Source: Hofstenia miamia (lineage: Eukaryota > Xenacoelomorpha > Acoela > Hofsteniidae). From it: a stretch of 64,000 bases of DNA. Below, piece after piece: positions 14,101 to 27,100 of the stretch (within the stretch, counting starts at the first letter, position 1; every line of letters starts with the position of its first letter). The stretch spans positions 298,951 to 362,950 of the forward strand of contig CABFPE010000303.1 in the NCBI GenBank assembly GCA_900660155.1, read 5' to 3'. A program made the translations under genes and the position numbers. The notes under the pieces were generated by a model that made no database searches, was not told where the DNA came from, and saw only the letters and a list, made by a program, of their open reading frames with translations.

Positions 14101-15355
14101 TTGATGAAAGGTTATAGATGTCATATTTTTATGGTATCGATACGTGGCTATCACTATGGTGGGGCTCTTAATCCAAAATGTATTCTTCTCAATGAAAATT
14201 GATGTTCTAAATTTTGTGAGTAATTTGTAGAAGTCGTCTAAATGAGATTATTGTATTTTAAATTTTTGCTAAGACCATCTTTTTGGTAAGTTTTATCTTA
14301 GTAAAGTTTTGCGTATGCTAACTTTTGAATTTATCCGTAAAAATTATTCAAAACTAGCAGAACATAATCTTAATGCAATAGAAACAGAAACACATTACTT
14401 TTAATAGTTTTTAAGAATGTTGCACTTTTCTACAAACGTGGGCGTTATTAGAACGGGGATTTTTAAATCGTTTTGTTTAAGCCTGTTGTCTTTGAGCAGA
14501 TATATGCACTTTAAAAACCCTACCTGAAAATTAGAGATTTAAAAACATCACATGTATCATTTAAATTAAAGGCATGTTGATTGCAAGCTATTAAATATAT
14601 GTCTCCTTAGTTCACCATTCTATTTATTCGGCTTTAATTATTGTCACTTTAGGTCTTTTATAGATTAACCAATTATTATCTGGCTTATTAGAAATTTTAT
14701 TTAGATATTGATGGAATGGGAAATCTGGAACTTGGTGGCATGATGCTTCATAATAGTCCCAAAACGAAAGCAAGCTTGCGTCGTAGAATTTCGGAAGACC
14801 AAAACCCCGCATTTGTTGCAGGGTTAAAATTCTGTCGTCGAATTTTATTGGCTGTGTGGGATAGCGTATTAGAAGTTCTGGCGCAACCACTTAGGTCTAA
14901 ATCTATATCAGGAGTTTCCTGTATTGCAAGTGTGATCATCGAGGGTAGTAAAGAAGTCACACAACGTGATAGACAAGCAATTTGCTTAAGTCTTGATGGC
15001 CTAAGTAATGCAGCTCTGTTATGTTGTTCTGTAGGTATGTATTAATTTTCATATACCTATTCTATTATAAGTATCTTGTTTGGTTGCTAGGTGTTTTATG
15101 GAACTATTATTAATTATCTTTTCTTCTAACTGTTAGACAATGGTGCATTGTCGGTAGCTAATGGTCAGATATATTGTTTATTTTCAATGTTATCTAAATA
15201 TACAAATTTTTCAATTGCTATACAGATACATTTAAATGCACTTATTCAATATAAAGACTTGATTAAATAGTTTTAAAGCTGTAATTAAAAAATTAAAATT
15301 TTCTCGTTACAATTCCACACCATTGATATTTCGTACCAGTTCATCAATAATACTT

Positions 15356-15403
<48 letters not shown>

Positions 15404-18400
15404 TTGGATCGAAATGAATTTTAATCATTATATTTTACATTCTGTTTACACACTTTTGAAATTCTTTTAAGTATTTTGTCATTTAAGGTGTCCCATCTCT
15501 GTGCTCTTCGGTGTTCTTACTTATTACAAACGCGTCTTGTTCATCATTTCAAAATACTGACCAGATTGTGCGAGAGGTTAAACTTCATGCTTCTCATATG
15601 CTTTCTATGGATGCTTTGCTCAATGTTGGACTAGAAATTGGAAGTCATTGTACAGAATGCTGGAAATATGTTTTCAAGTAAGATATTTAGCGTTTCGATA
15701 GATTTACAATTTGTATTTATGTGCAGAATCTTTCAATAAGTGTGAATGAAAATATTGCTGAGATGGTTATTGGGATAGAAGGGGGCTTAGCATGCATTGT
15801 GTAAAACACTTTTCTCCAATCGCTGATGTTAATCTAGCGACAATTTTGCGAACTATTTTGTACTAATTGAGAATTTTTAAAGCATAACGAAGAAATTGTA
15901 GATATCTAATGTAGTATATCTTACGCAATGTTTGCTGCCTTAAAAATTTGGAGCTAAAATGCCAAAATATTTTCGCTAATGCGAACTTAGTAGTTGATAT
16001 TTCACAAAATTTTAAGAAAAGTCACTCTATAATCAAGATTGGGAATTTAATGAGCTCATATGACGGAATTTATATCAATTTTATGCTGACATCTAGCCGT
16101 CAAAATTATCATTATTTATACCAAGATTTATTTTCAAATTTGTAAATACGTTTATTTGAAAAAGTATGGGGTGTAATAAAATAATCAACATATAAAAACA
16201 TTAAAATTAAACTATAATTTTTAAATGATCAATTCATCAAACAATTATAGAACCATTGGTAATCATTTTTATTCTAACAAATAAATAAATCACATACACA
16301 TATGCGGTAGTTGGAGCTTAATCAACAATCATAGCACAAAAAACTTTCAATTGGAATTGTATCTAATATTCTGCATTACATAAAATGTTACAAATTTCAA
16401 CAAACAAATCAAATTTGATTCTAATAGATGCAATTATCACAATATGCAAAGGATTTTTTATTCAATGCGAAAGATCTAAGTACGATTATCTAATAACTGA
16501 AACAATGTATACTAAAATTTCGTAAAATCAAAATAATTCATTAAATATTGATTCCAAGTAATCACTCATATGTATTTAAACACGTCAGTTTGAAGCATTA
16601 TGCCATTGTAAATATAATTACAAAAAATTGATTTTCATTAAGAATTCGAATTTGATTTAGTCAACAAAATTAACAAAATAATCAATCACACATGTGAACT
16701 ATAATTAAAGTAAAATAGCTAAACGAATTAAGAAAAATTAATACTATTCATAATTATACGTATGTTTATTACTAACATTAAGTATGATTAATATATAACT
16801 AAATTATTTTCAACGTATGACTTGTATATTCCAGAGAATTATCATTAATATGAAGCCATTGGCAAGTGCACACGATAATGACATTTAATCCTCTTTGAAT
16901 TGAAACTTTGTTTACTAAGCAGACGAAAATAATGACGTAATTGATCATTACGCTTAAAGTAGCGTTCAAACATACAACTTTGTTCACAATTTTTCGGAAA
17001 TTAAAATATTCACAACAAAGTTTTATCGTGTTCACAACTTTTTCAATTATAATTTACAAACTCAATATATTCTGTAGTGCTCGGTTGTCTTTGTTCAACT
17101 TGGATAAGCTGAAGTCCATCTCTCACAACCGAATGGACAGTCTCACAAAATATATCAGAAGGCAAGAAGCTGAGATTTTTAAAGCGAGGATCCAAGAACG
17201 ACGCAACAACATGAACGCTGAGTTGGGTCAAAAACTCGTCGTCGTCCATCGAGAATCTGAATAACAAGTTTTGCATCAAAGTGTCGCTGAGGCTTAAACC
17301 ACTTTCTGATTTTGGGATCTTTCGCGACAATTTGTTGACAAGGTTGAACAGAACTGGGTATACGACAGAAATTGAGACCTAATTATCTGCTTCCCATATG
17401 TCAGTGGCAAGTTTTAAGTCTTCCAACAATAAAACGGCGTCATCCAGCTCATCCTTTTGTTCAATACTAAACGTCAGGGAAGAAATATCTTCTTTAGCAA
17501 CAACACCAGGTTTTTTACTGTGATTGAAAATGCGAGGTGAATTGTCTGAAAAAGACTGTAACATCAAATATGTTGAATTCCAGCGAGTTTCAACATTCAG
17601 CTTTAGTTCATTGGTTTTCTTGTCTGGAAGCAACTGGTCGCGCATTTTTCGAAATTCACGCAATAAAGTTTCCCTTTTCCGAAGTTTAGTGACTGACGCA
17701 TGCTTCTTTGTAATAAGTTGGCCAAGTTGAGAACCTTCATTCAGTTACGGCACGGCCAGGCGCATCTCTCTTTGTCTTTTGTTGCCAAGCGTTTTTCTCT
17801 GAGTCGTTTAATTTTTAAGGTGATAAAAAAGTTCTCCATTACCTCCACTAAACGCAAACTCATTTTTGCACATATTGCAGGTGATGGTCTTATCGTCTTT
17901 CTTCAACATGTTCTTCCATATCCAGTTTTCTTTCCCCATTATAACATCTGAAATACAGTAATATGGAGAAGAATAAAGTTAAAGCAACACAAACAGTTAA
18001 AAACAAAACACGGTAACGCCACGCACGGTCAAGAGACTGGAAATGACGTAAATGAATGTGTCATTTTTAGCCAAAATTTCCACGAACATTTAGTAGTGCA
18101 ATTGACCAATGAAATTCGTTGCACGTGTATATTGTGTTTCATTGCACACATAATTTGCATAGCATCATTGTGTCATCGGTAAACCGGTTAACAATTTTTT
18201 AACCGATTAACCGCGTTCAGCTCTACAACAAAGATTTTTGTGTTCCCACATACAACTTTTGCTGACAACCTCATTAAATTCGAAAAAGTTGTGAACAAAG
18301 TTGTATGTCTGAACGCTGCTTAAGTAAACAATTGGCATTGAAATGCAGGTTTTAACGTGTCTAAAATGTGCGCTGCATTCTTTCAACTGCTATAGTGAAT

Positions 18401-21400
18401 GCAAACGACTCATTTGTTTGTCACTGCCTAACCCAGTCGTACACTGCTGTCAAGTAAAGTGTAGCCATTGTTTAACAAACAAAGAATTAGATACAATTCA
18501 ATTTATTAGCAAAATTTAAACTAAAAATATTAACATATATTTAGTTATGCTATGTATGCGAATGCCATTGGGTATTTTAATCAATAAAAAGTTAAATACA
18601 TATAATAATGATGTGATATATTCTAAGACTAATCATTTTGATGATTGGGAAGATTTCGATGTCACGGCCATTTTTAATAAGAAAAAAGAACATACAGACC
18701 TAATATGCTGCCGTAAAGGTTTACTTGAAAATCGAACACAAAAAATTGTGTAATTATCTTACGAGGTCTATCCCAAAAGTAAGTTTCCCTATGAAATAAA
18801 AGACAAAATATGTCAGTGAGAAACTTTTTTATTTCACAAAACTTTAAACAAACATGAGTTTATTCAACATACGAACCGTCGTTGTCAACACATTTGTTCC
18901 ATCGGTTCACCCAGCTGTCAAAGACATGAGCAAACCACCTTCAGCCAGATATCGCAATCATGCTGAAGTTGCTTTATTGATCTCATCCGTGGACTCAAAA
19001 CGGCTTCCACGGAAAGTTTTTTTCATTTTTGCAAAAAGATAAAAGTCGGTGGGAGCCAAATCGGGAGAATACCTGGGTTGACTGAGTAGCTCCCAGTCCC
19101 AATCGTCAAGAAGATCCGTGACCAATCTCGCCGTGTACACTGGTGCATTTTCATTGTGAAAAATCTGTCCACGTTCCAGAAGCTTTGGGCGCTTTTTTCT
19201 GATTGTTGGACGAAGTTTCTCTTGCAGGACCCATTTATAATATGCAGCGTTAATTGTGGTGCCTATAGGGACAGCCCAGTTCACCAAAATACCGGCCACC
19301 AAAACGATGTGCATCACTTTCATTGCACCTTGTTTGCGCCGAGCTTTCTCGGGACGCGGAGAACCTTGTTTGTGCTATTGCGCTGATTGTCATTTCAACT
19401 CAAGGTCCAATGAGTAGACCCATGTCTCATCGCCAGTCACAATACGGCTGAGAAAGACTTGACCCTCTTGCCGAAATCTGCGCAGGTTGGCACGGCATAG
19501 ACGCACTCGTTCTTCTCGTTCACCTTCATCCAGAAGGTGTGGGACCCACTTGGCAAAAATCTTCTTCCTAAGAACATCCACAAGAATGTGGTGAACGGTA
19601 CTATGTAGTATGCCTGTGATGTTCTCAGTGTCTTGACATGTTCTCCTTCTTTCCTCTTCAACCACAGTCCTCACTTGCTCCACATTGTCACCAGTGGTGG
19701 ACGTCTGTCGTCTTCCAGAACGCTGTTCATCTTCCACATCCAATCGAACATTTGCAAACTTGCCACCAACTTTCGAACAATCTGAATTGATGGAGCATAT
19801 GGTCCAAGAGTGTCACACAAAATTTGGTGAATTTCTGGCGGCCGCTTCTCCGACAGTGCCAAGAACTTCATTATAACACGAATTTCATACGTTGAAAACG
19901 ATTGCTGTGCGGTCATCTTATACATACCAGCCAATATTGAAAAGCGATTGTGCAACTAACTTACAGTTTGAGAGAGTGAAACTCAGTGATTATCTTACAC
20001 ATAAATCAAAGCTCACTGACGTACAGTTTCAATACCCTAGCTGTTATGTGGGCTGAACTAACCCAGAGAGAAATTTATTTTTGGGATAGACTACGTACTT
20101 TACCTAAAGAACTCGTACACTGCCGTAATTAAAACTTTCTTACTTTTCTTTACTTACCGAGGTATATGACCAGCTAGAGGAAATTGCATACATTTATAGT
20201 TATTAAATACTTATGTAATAAACCACTTGTGGGTTACACAGATTTATTCTTTACAGCTACAATTGATATCAAAATGTTTTTTCATTTCTAGGAACTTTTG
20301 CAGGATCCCTATTTGTATAAGAGTTAGGCTTTCTCGCTGCATCTTCAAAAAAATAGTCTTTTTTTGTACTCTTAACACGTTTAAGAAAGGGTTTTCCTTT
20401 CGATTTGTCTTTCGCAGATGAACAATTTTTAATCGATCGTTCATTTTTTCCAAATGATGGCCCGTGAACTTTTTAATGTTTTAAGCAGTCGATTTGGCAC
20501 ATGGTACACAAGAGTGTGCATGTATGGAGTAATCGAAAAACAAGTTTAAAATTTTTGAATGAATTTTAAACCTTGTATAATGCAGGTTTTTGGACTAATC
20601 CAGCTTTACAAAAATAACAATTAATCTTGTTTCTAAAAAAATCGTTTGGAACAAATACAAACATGCTTTTTTTACTTATTATCTATTTCTGGCAGTACAA
20701 TACCAGAATGCAAACAAGAATTTGCAATTTTTTTTCTAAATGAAAAACATCCATAGCCTCCATTTCTGTAAAAACGTCGCCACAGATCAAGTTATAAACT
20801 TCATTCCACAGTTGCCAGGTATTGCTAAAATTAAATAAAAATGGTCTTGATAAAAATTCAAGATTAAAATATATTACAAAATACTGATATTTTTGTTATG
20901 CAGTGAGCACACATGTGTTAAATTATGGTATACAATCTTATTAAAACGTCCAAAAGACATTTTTTAATATACTTTACAACGTTCTTTTTTACTAAACTAT
21001 CGCAAATGAAATCACCAGGTTCAATACAAGCAAACAGTTTGCCCCTTTCCGCAGCTGATAATGGTGTGAAGTCAATACATTTTTTATTTGCTGCATTGTT
21101 TACAGTTACCTATTAACATTTCATTAAAAAATGATCGTAAGACTCTTAGTTACCTCAAATGCAATTCCAAGTGATCTGACTGCCAACACAAATGCATTCA
21201 GGTGAACAGTGGTGCCACCCAAATAATTATCACGATCAATTAAATACCGCAGCAAAGGTTTCAAAAGCCTACAAGAAGTGTAAAAAAATTAAATTTTAAT
21301 TTTTTTCTTAATATATATATATATTAGTTTCAAAGAGCAATTTTTTGAAAATATATCAAATAATTAAACTTGATATGTAATTTTTTTAAATATCAAATTA

Positions 21401-24101
21401 GAAAATAATCCGAAATGCTACGAAAAGACATACACAATTTATACCATCATTATATTTCTATGAATTTTATTAAGTGAATATTAAACTTGTAGGGCATTGT
21501 CAACCTATCAGTACTTCTTAAACATAGATGTAATTTGTCGATTGCAATGTCGCAAGGAGAAACGTTGATTAAAGATAACTGGATTTGACCGAATTTACTT
21601 ATTTGAATTGAGGTTCTTCTATGTGGCTCTTTTTCATAATAATCCCATTCATGATCTAACAAATTAGTCTTTTTGTGATTTTGCAGTATAAACAACAATA
21701 ATTGGAATTTGCTGCATTCTTAACATTCAAATAAAGATAAATATGCATTTGGTTAACAATTATTAATGAGAAAAACTAATTTTGAAACAAAATACACACT
21801 ATTTCAAAGATTGCCAGAAAGGCATAAAATGGAATTATTCGAATGCATATTACGTTTTCGTCTTAAAACAGAATCAATGATTTCTACTTTGGCTGATAGA
21901 TAAGCACCATTTCTATTTTTGTCAGTTGTCAATACTTTAACCTTTTGGTTTAGTTCACTCCTGAGGTTTTTAACCAAGTATGATCGCGGCAGAGATTTAT
22001 CTAACATCGTCAAGGAGGGATAATCATCCTCACTTATACAATACCTTAAACAAGTATGCTATGTCTGCACCAATTAATACCAGCGAAATTTTTTAGATAA
22101 AAATTTAAAAATTATAGAATTAACTAATTTTAAAATATCATTTAAAATAAGCTCAACCAATAATTTTTCCATCAATGTACATACTTTTCAAGGACGTAGA
22201 GTATCTTCTTCATGTAAGTGAGCTGCGAAGCATTGTCATTATCTTTCCCTTCTATTTTTATGAATATTTCATTGTTGTTAAGAGCAACTGAGGTGGATCT
22301 TAGTTCGAAACCAAGACATCCAAAAACCATAATGCACCTTTAAAATTGAACATTCAAATATACTTATTCATAATGATTGATAACAATTTTTAATAACAAT
22401 AAATTGCAAATGAATAAGTATAAACCCGTGATGTTTTTTTTAAGTAGGCGTTTTGTTTGGCCCAGACAGTGCAAGTACTCTGCTGAAGTGTTCTTCGGAT
22501 ATATGCAATTTTTCAATCAAATCTTTCTTTTGTAAACTGAGATCATTAATCTCAAAATGTAGGACTTGCTCTCTTTCTTCTGATTGGAAATATATAAAGC
22601 ACTACATTTCATTTGACGTATATTTTTGCATTGCTCAAAAATGATTTAATTACCATTATGTATTGAATATTAAAGTTTTTGTACATAATTTAATATACAT
22701 GTATATGTATATATTCATGTCTGCCTTTTGCTCGATTTCGAAGATTTGGAGTTGTAAAAGTTAGTTCTTCAACTGTTTGACGTAGAACAGCATTTTCCGC
22801 TTGTAGTGAAGAAACAGAGAATAAATTTTCTTTGAAAATTTGCAATGTGCAAGTTTCATTTTTAAATATATTACGAGTTCTCCCACCTATGAGGACAATC
22901 AGGATTTCAGAATTTTACATAAACTTATTTCGTGCTATCAAAAAATTGCAAAAATATAAAGAATTTTATTGAAAAAAGTGAAAAATGCAAAGAAAACAAA
23001 GGATATGAAATTTTGACCGCCAAGTTTTTTAAAACGCATCTGAAGCCTTCTCTTAAGATACATAAACGTTGTTTTGAGATCTGAACTATCTTCCTTTATT
23101 AGAAAGGGCGAATTTGTATCAGATAAATGTTCATTAGATGACATTATAACGTTATTCCAATCCAATGACATGGCATATTCATTAACTAACTCAATTTGAG
23201 CATAGACATTTTCACGGTAATCAGGATTTACTCGAGGATTATATTGACTAATTTTAACTGATAGCATCTAAAAACAAATACGAACTTAACTATTCTTCAA
23301 TTTCAAATTGCTCATAGAACATTTTAATAGAAAATATATAGTACTTATTTACAAAATTAGAAGATTTACCAGCTTGAACCATTTGTCTCGACGCACGAAT
23401 AGATACTTTTAAATTTTCTCGAAATTTATGCCCATATAAATGATGAGTTTGTACTGCTTCATAAATGCAAATTCAGGTTTCTTAACAAATCTTGCTTTTT
23501 TATAACATAGGCATTTTTTCACCAAAAAGCTATCTAAACAGTTATTGTACAATTTAAAGCATATTAAATAACTTTGGTTAGCTTATTATAAAGTAAAGCC
23601 TTAATCTGAACATAAATCGTGTTGAACATCGGTAAGAAATCGATGGCTTTTGTCCAGTAACGCACCGTAAAAGATCACACTTAATGATGCTGGTGATGTA
23701 AGCAAAATCGGTTGCTGCTTCTGGAATGTTATAACTTCTAAATTAAATGTTCCAATTAATTATCAAAATATATTTAATTTTTTAACATACATAAGAGTAT
23801 TCTTTCTGTACCGATTAAACATTGAAATTTTAAATTATATATACAAAAGAAAGACATTACCTCAAATTTAGCATTAATTGAAGCATTTAGATCCACTTTG
23901 AAAGTGCATTTAACTTTACAGAATTCATAAGAGTTAATGAAATAATGTTAAAAACTACTTATTTAGAATTGTATATATTGTTGCAAATAGAATACCTTAA
24001 GAGAGAAACAGTGCAGTAGTCTTTTGGCTCCCAAGTTGGCTCGCCATTTTCCCATGCGACCAAATACTTTTCATTCTATAATAATGCAAATCTTATATAT
24101 G

Positions 24102-24139
<38 letters not shown>

Positions 24140-27100
24140 GAAAAGTTTATAGAATAGTAGTAAAAGTTATTATATGTAAAATTAAATATACATAAACAAC
24201 GATTGTTAGTATTTCTACAAGCATATATAAAATCACACACTTTAAAAAGCCCTCACAATAGTTTTTTGCACAAAAATACTCGTCTACAGAATTACATCAA
24301 ATTTAATAAGCTTGAATTACATCAGGTTGTATTTTGGGAAGAAACGTTGAGGCATCCAAAATGCCGAGGTGTGAACGGTTTTTACTTTCAGAATTTGGAT
24401 CTAATTTTGAAAATTATATAATATATCGGCGTTATTGCAGATCAACGGACTCTTTTATAAAAGCTGGAATGACGTAATAAAAATATTATGCTCAAAAGAA
24501 TTCATTACGCTTTTCTGAAATGTTATAGTTTTGTTTGGGATTAGGAATAGGGTTTGGGTTCTATAATGTTGTAATTTTAAATGTAAAATGAAGTCATCTA
24601 AAGAGTTGCGTAAAAATAATTTGTTTATAATTCAGAGTCCTATGATCTGCAATAAAGAAAAAACATCAAAAAATACTAAAAAATTAATGTGTTTTTTAAA
24701 TTAATTTCAGTAGAAAAAACCAACCCCATGCAAAACTCTTGCTGACAATATCAACAGTGCAGGATAGTATGGAGAACATTCTGCTTCATCAATGTTTGCT
24801 TTAAGAAATCTAGCAGGATTTCTATTTATGCCCTTTCGTAAATTCATTTGCCCAGAGACCGAACAAATATTTACGAATGAATTGTAGCCAATCAAATCAC
24901 TTGCGTCACAGCCAATTAAATTCCCATATTATATGTTATTAATTGAACTTTGAGCATTAATACCCTTAAAAAGAAGCTTTCTAGTGTAAAACTAGTCCAA
25001 ATTTTGGAGCAATTTGCCCCAATAACTATGATAGCCATAGAAATCACTGTTCATGAATTGTAATTAACAATAGTCAAGCATCTATTTTACCAACAACGAA
25101 TTGTTAATTTATCAACTTTAAAAGATATATAAAGATTTTTAGTTTTTCCCAATGTATAAAGATATGCTATAAATTGCTTAATTGCACTGTTGCAGTGCGC
25201 AATCTGTCGGAATTAGCCAAATAAAATTTCGCCATATGATAATCTTAGAAATTTGGAAAAGTAGACCCATGCACCACTTAGGTCTACTTACATTATCTTT
25301 ATCTTAATCTCAATTCGATTAGCTATTAGACATAATTGTAGCAAATTTGGCAAAATTTGCTTGTTTACCAGCAAAAAAGTGCGATTTTGTTATAGTACGT
25401 AGTTCGTAGTATAAAATCTGAAGAGGATTTGTTCTTCAATTTTCTAAATTTTTCCACATCGATAGAATTCCATATCAAATACCAATATCTTGGTAAATGA
25501 AATGCGCATTTACTAAATATCTGTTAGGACTTCAACAGTAGCTTAGAAACCTGAGATAAACCCTGTCAGTACTTTCATTGTAATTTTCGACCTAAAATAT
25601 TATTATAAGCAAATTGGAAAACTTGAAACCTAAAAATCCAATGTGTAGTATTTATTTGAGTTGGACTATCTTAATACGGCGCTCTGCATGTGGCTTTTGC
25701 ATACCTTTTAATGTTATTTTCTAGATTATCTCAACAGTTCATCGTTTGCTAGACACGCTAGCAATCCTGACAAAAGTTATCGCTCAAATCTACATAGATA
25801 TTTCAACCACTTTAATATTTGTGTTTAGATGTGCTTCTTTTATTGCGCAACTGGAACATTCCTATTTTACTGAAAATGGTGATCGTTCCTTAAGTATGGT
25901 GCTGCCAACTTTGGGTGCAGCAGGTGATCCTCGTGGTACGCTTAGTCTTGCCACTGATACCGAACAAGTCCGGATTCCTCAAGGAGCAACCGTAGCTGAT
26001 CTTGTGAAGCATTCAAGAGTGGAACTTGGACTTGAGCGAAGCAATTTTATTGGTGGTGGTATAATTAACAGCGTTTATGCCGTACATGTTGTTTGCAGTC
26101 TATCCACTGCAGTTGATAGGTAAATTCTATCGATTCAATATTGCAGATATTTTTGTATTATTAATTCGTGAATGCATCATCATTGGATTTAGATTTTTCG
26201 AAGAGGCTGCAATTCACCTTAATTTAACTGCTCTTTTGGAGTGTTTGCGGGAATTACGCTTGTGCTCCCAGATGCAGCTGTTCTCTCGTTTACCATCAGA
26301 TTCTGATGGTGGTATCGCTTTACCTTCCATGTCAAGTCTTTCACAATCCACAGGACGGAAGCGTACAACTGCTCTTCATTTATTTCGTATGGGAGACATT
26401 GTCTTACAGTGTATTCGATCACGCCGACCCGTGCTGCATATAATGCGCGTGTGGAGCATTGTTGCGCCTCATTTTGTAGAGGTTAGCTTAGTTTTAGTTA
26501 ACGTATAATTCTTACTAGTCGACAAAATTGTAGTTTCACTGAATTTCTTTCAAATTTCACATTTAACCTTTAGTAAACATCTATTCATTTTCGTGATGTC
26601 TGATTTTCAAATGTTTTAAAATTTTTCTTCAACCAGTTGAACACTGCAATGGTAGGTGTGTCTCTATTTACGCTTTTCGGAGTATTATTTTGTTTCAAGT
26701 CTTGTTTTGTCGTATCCATGGGATTAACTCATTTTATTGTTTTTCAGTTCATCATAATTGCCAAACCGTCAATATAATTTTTTATTTTGTTTAAACTCAT
26801 TAAATTAATAGAATAAACTTGAACTAAAATATGCACCTAAATCTGAAAGTCTAATATAAATGCAATTATTTTAAGATTGAATGTCAAATTTTGCTGAACA
26901 ATTAGAAGATGTCTTTCGCAATAATAAACGACAGTTGTTAATGAGTAGGAATCGGAAAAATTGTTGTCCAAAATACGCAAAGTTGTTACTATATTGTTTT
27001 TAGATACATCTAAAATAGTTAAATTAGTTTCTGTAATAAAAGTACTTATTAAGTTGTAACATAGCTCTATAATACGTTAGGAGTCAAAATGAAACATATT

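Larger units (their letters stand above)
15678..25828 (+). other. ARFGEF3 intron 9 (10.2 kb), hosts hAT, mariner and an antisense gene
   Basis: The largest intron of the gene. In order it contains AT-rich spacer (15.7-16.9 kb), a hAT element, a mariner element, an unrecognised antisense multi-exon gene (about 20.7-24.1 kb), a MITE-like inverted repeat (24432-24655) and AT-rich spacer to 25.8 kb. Confidence 0.85.

Noticed and set aside
14624..14960. Two minus-strand open frames of 70-88 residues
   Set aside because: Exact antisense shadows of ARFGEF3 exon 8.
24203..24421. 72-residue plus-strand open frame in intron 9
   Set aside because: No splice context or similarity to BIG3; lies between a microsatellite and a MITE.
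26219..26422. 67-residue minus-strand open frame
   Set aside because: Antisense shadow of ARFGEF3 exon 11.
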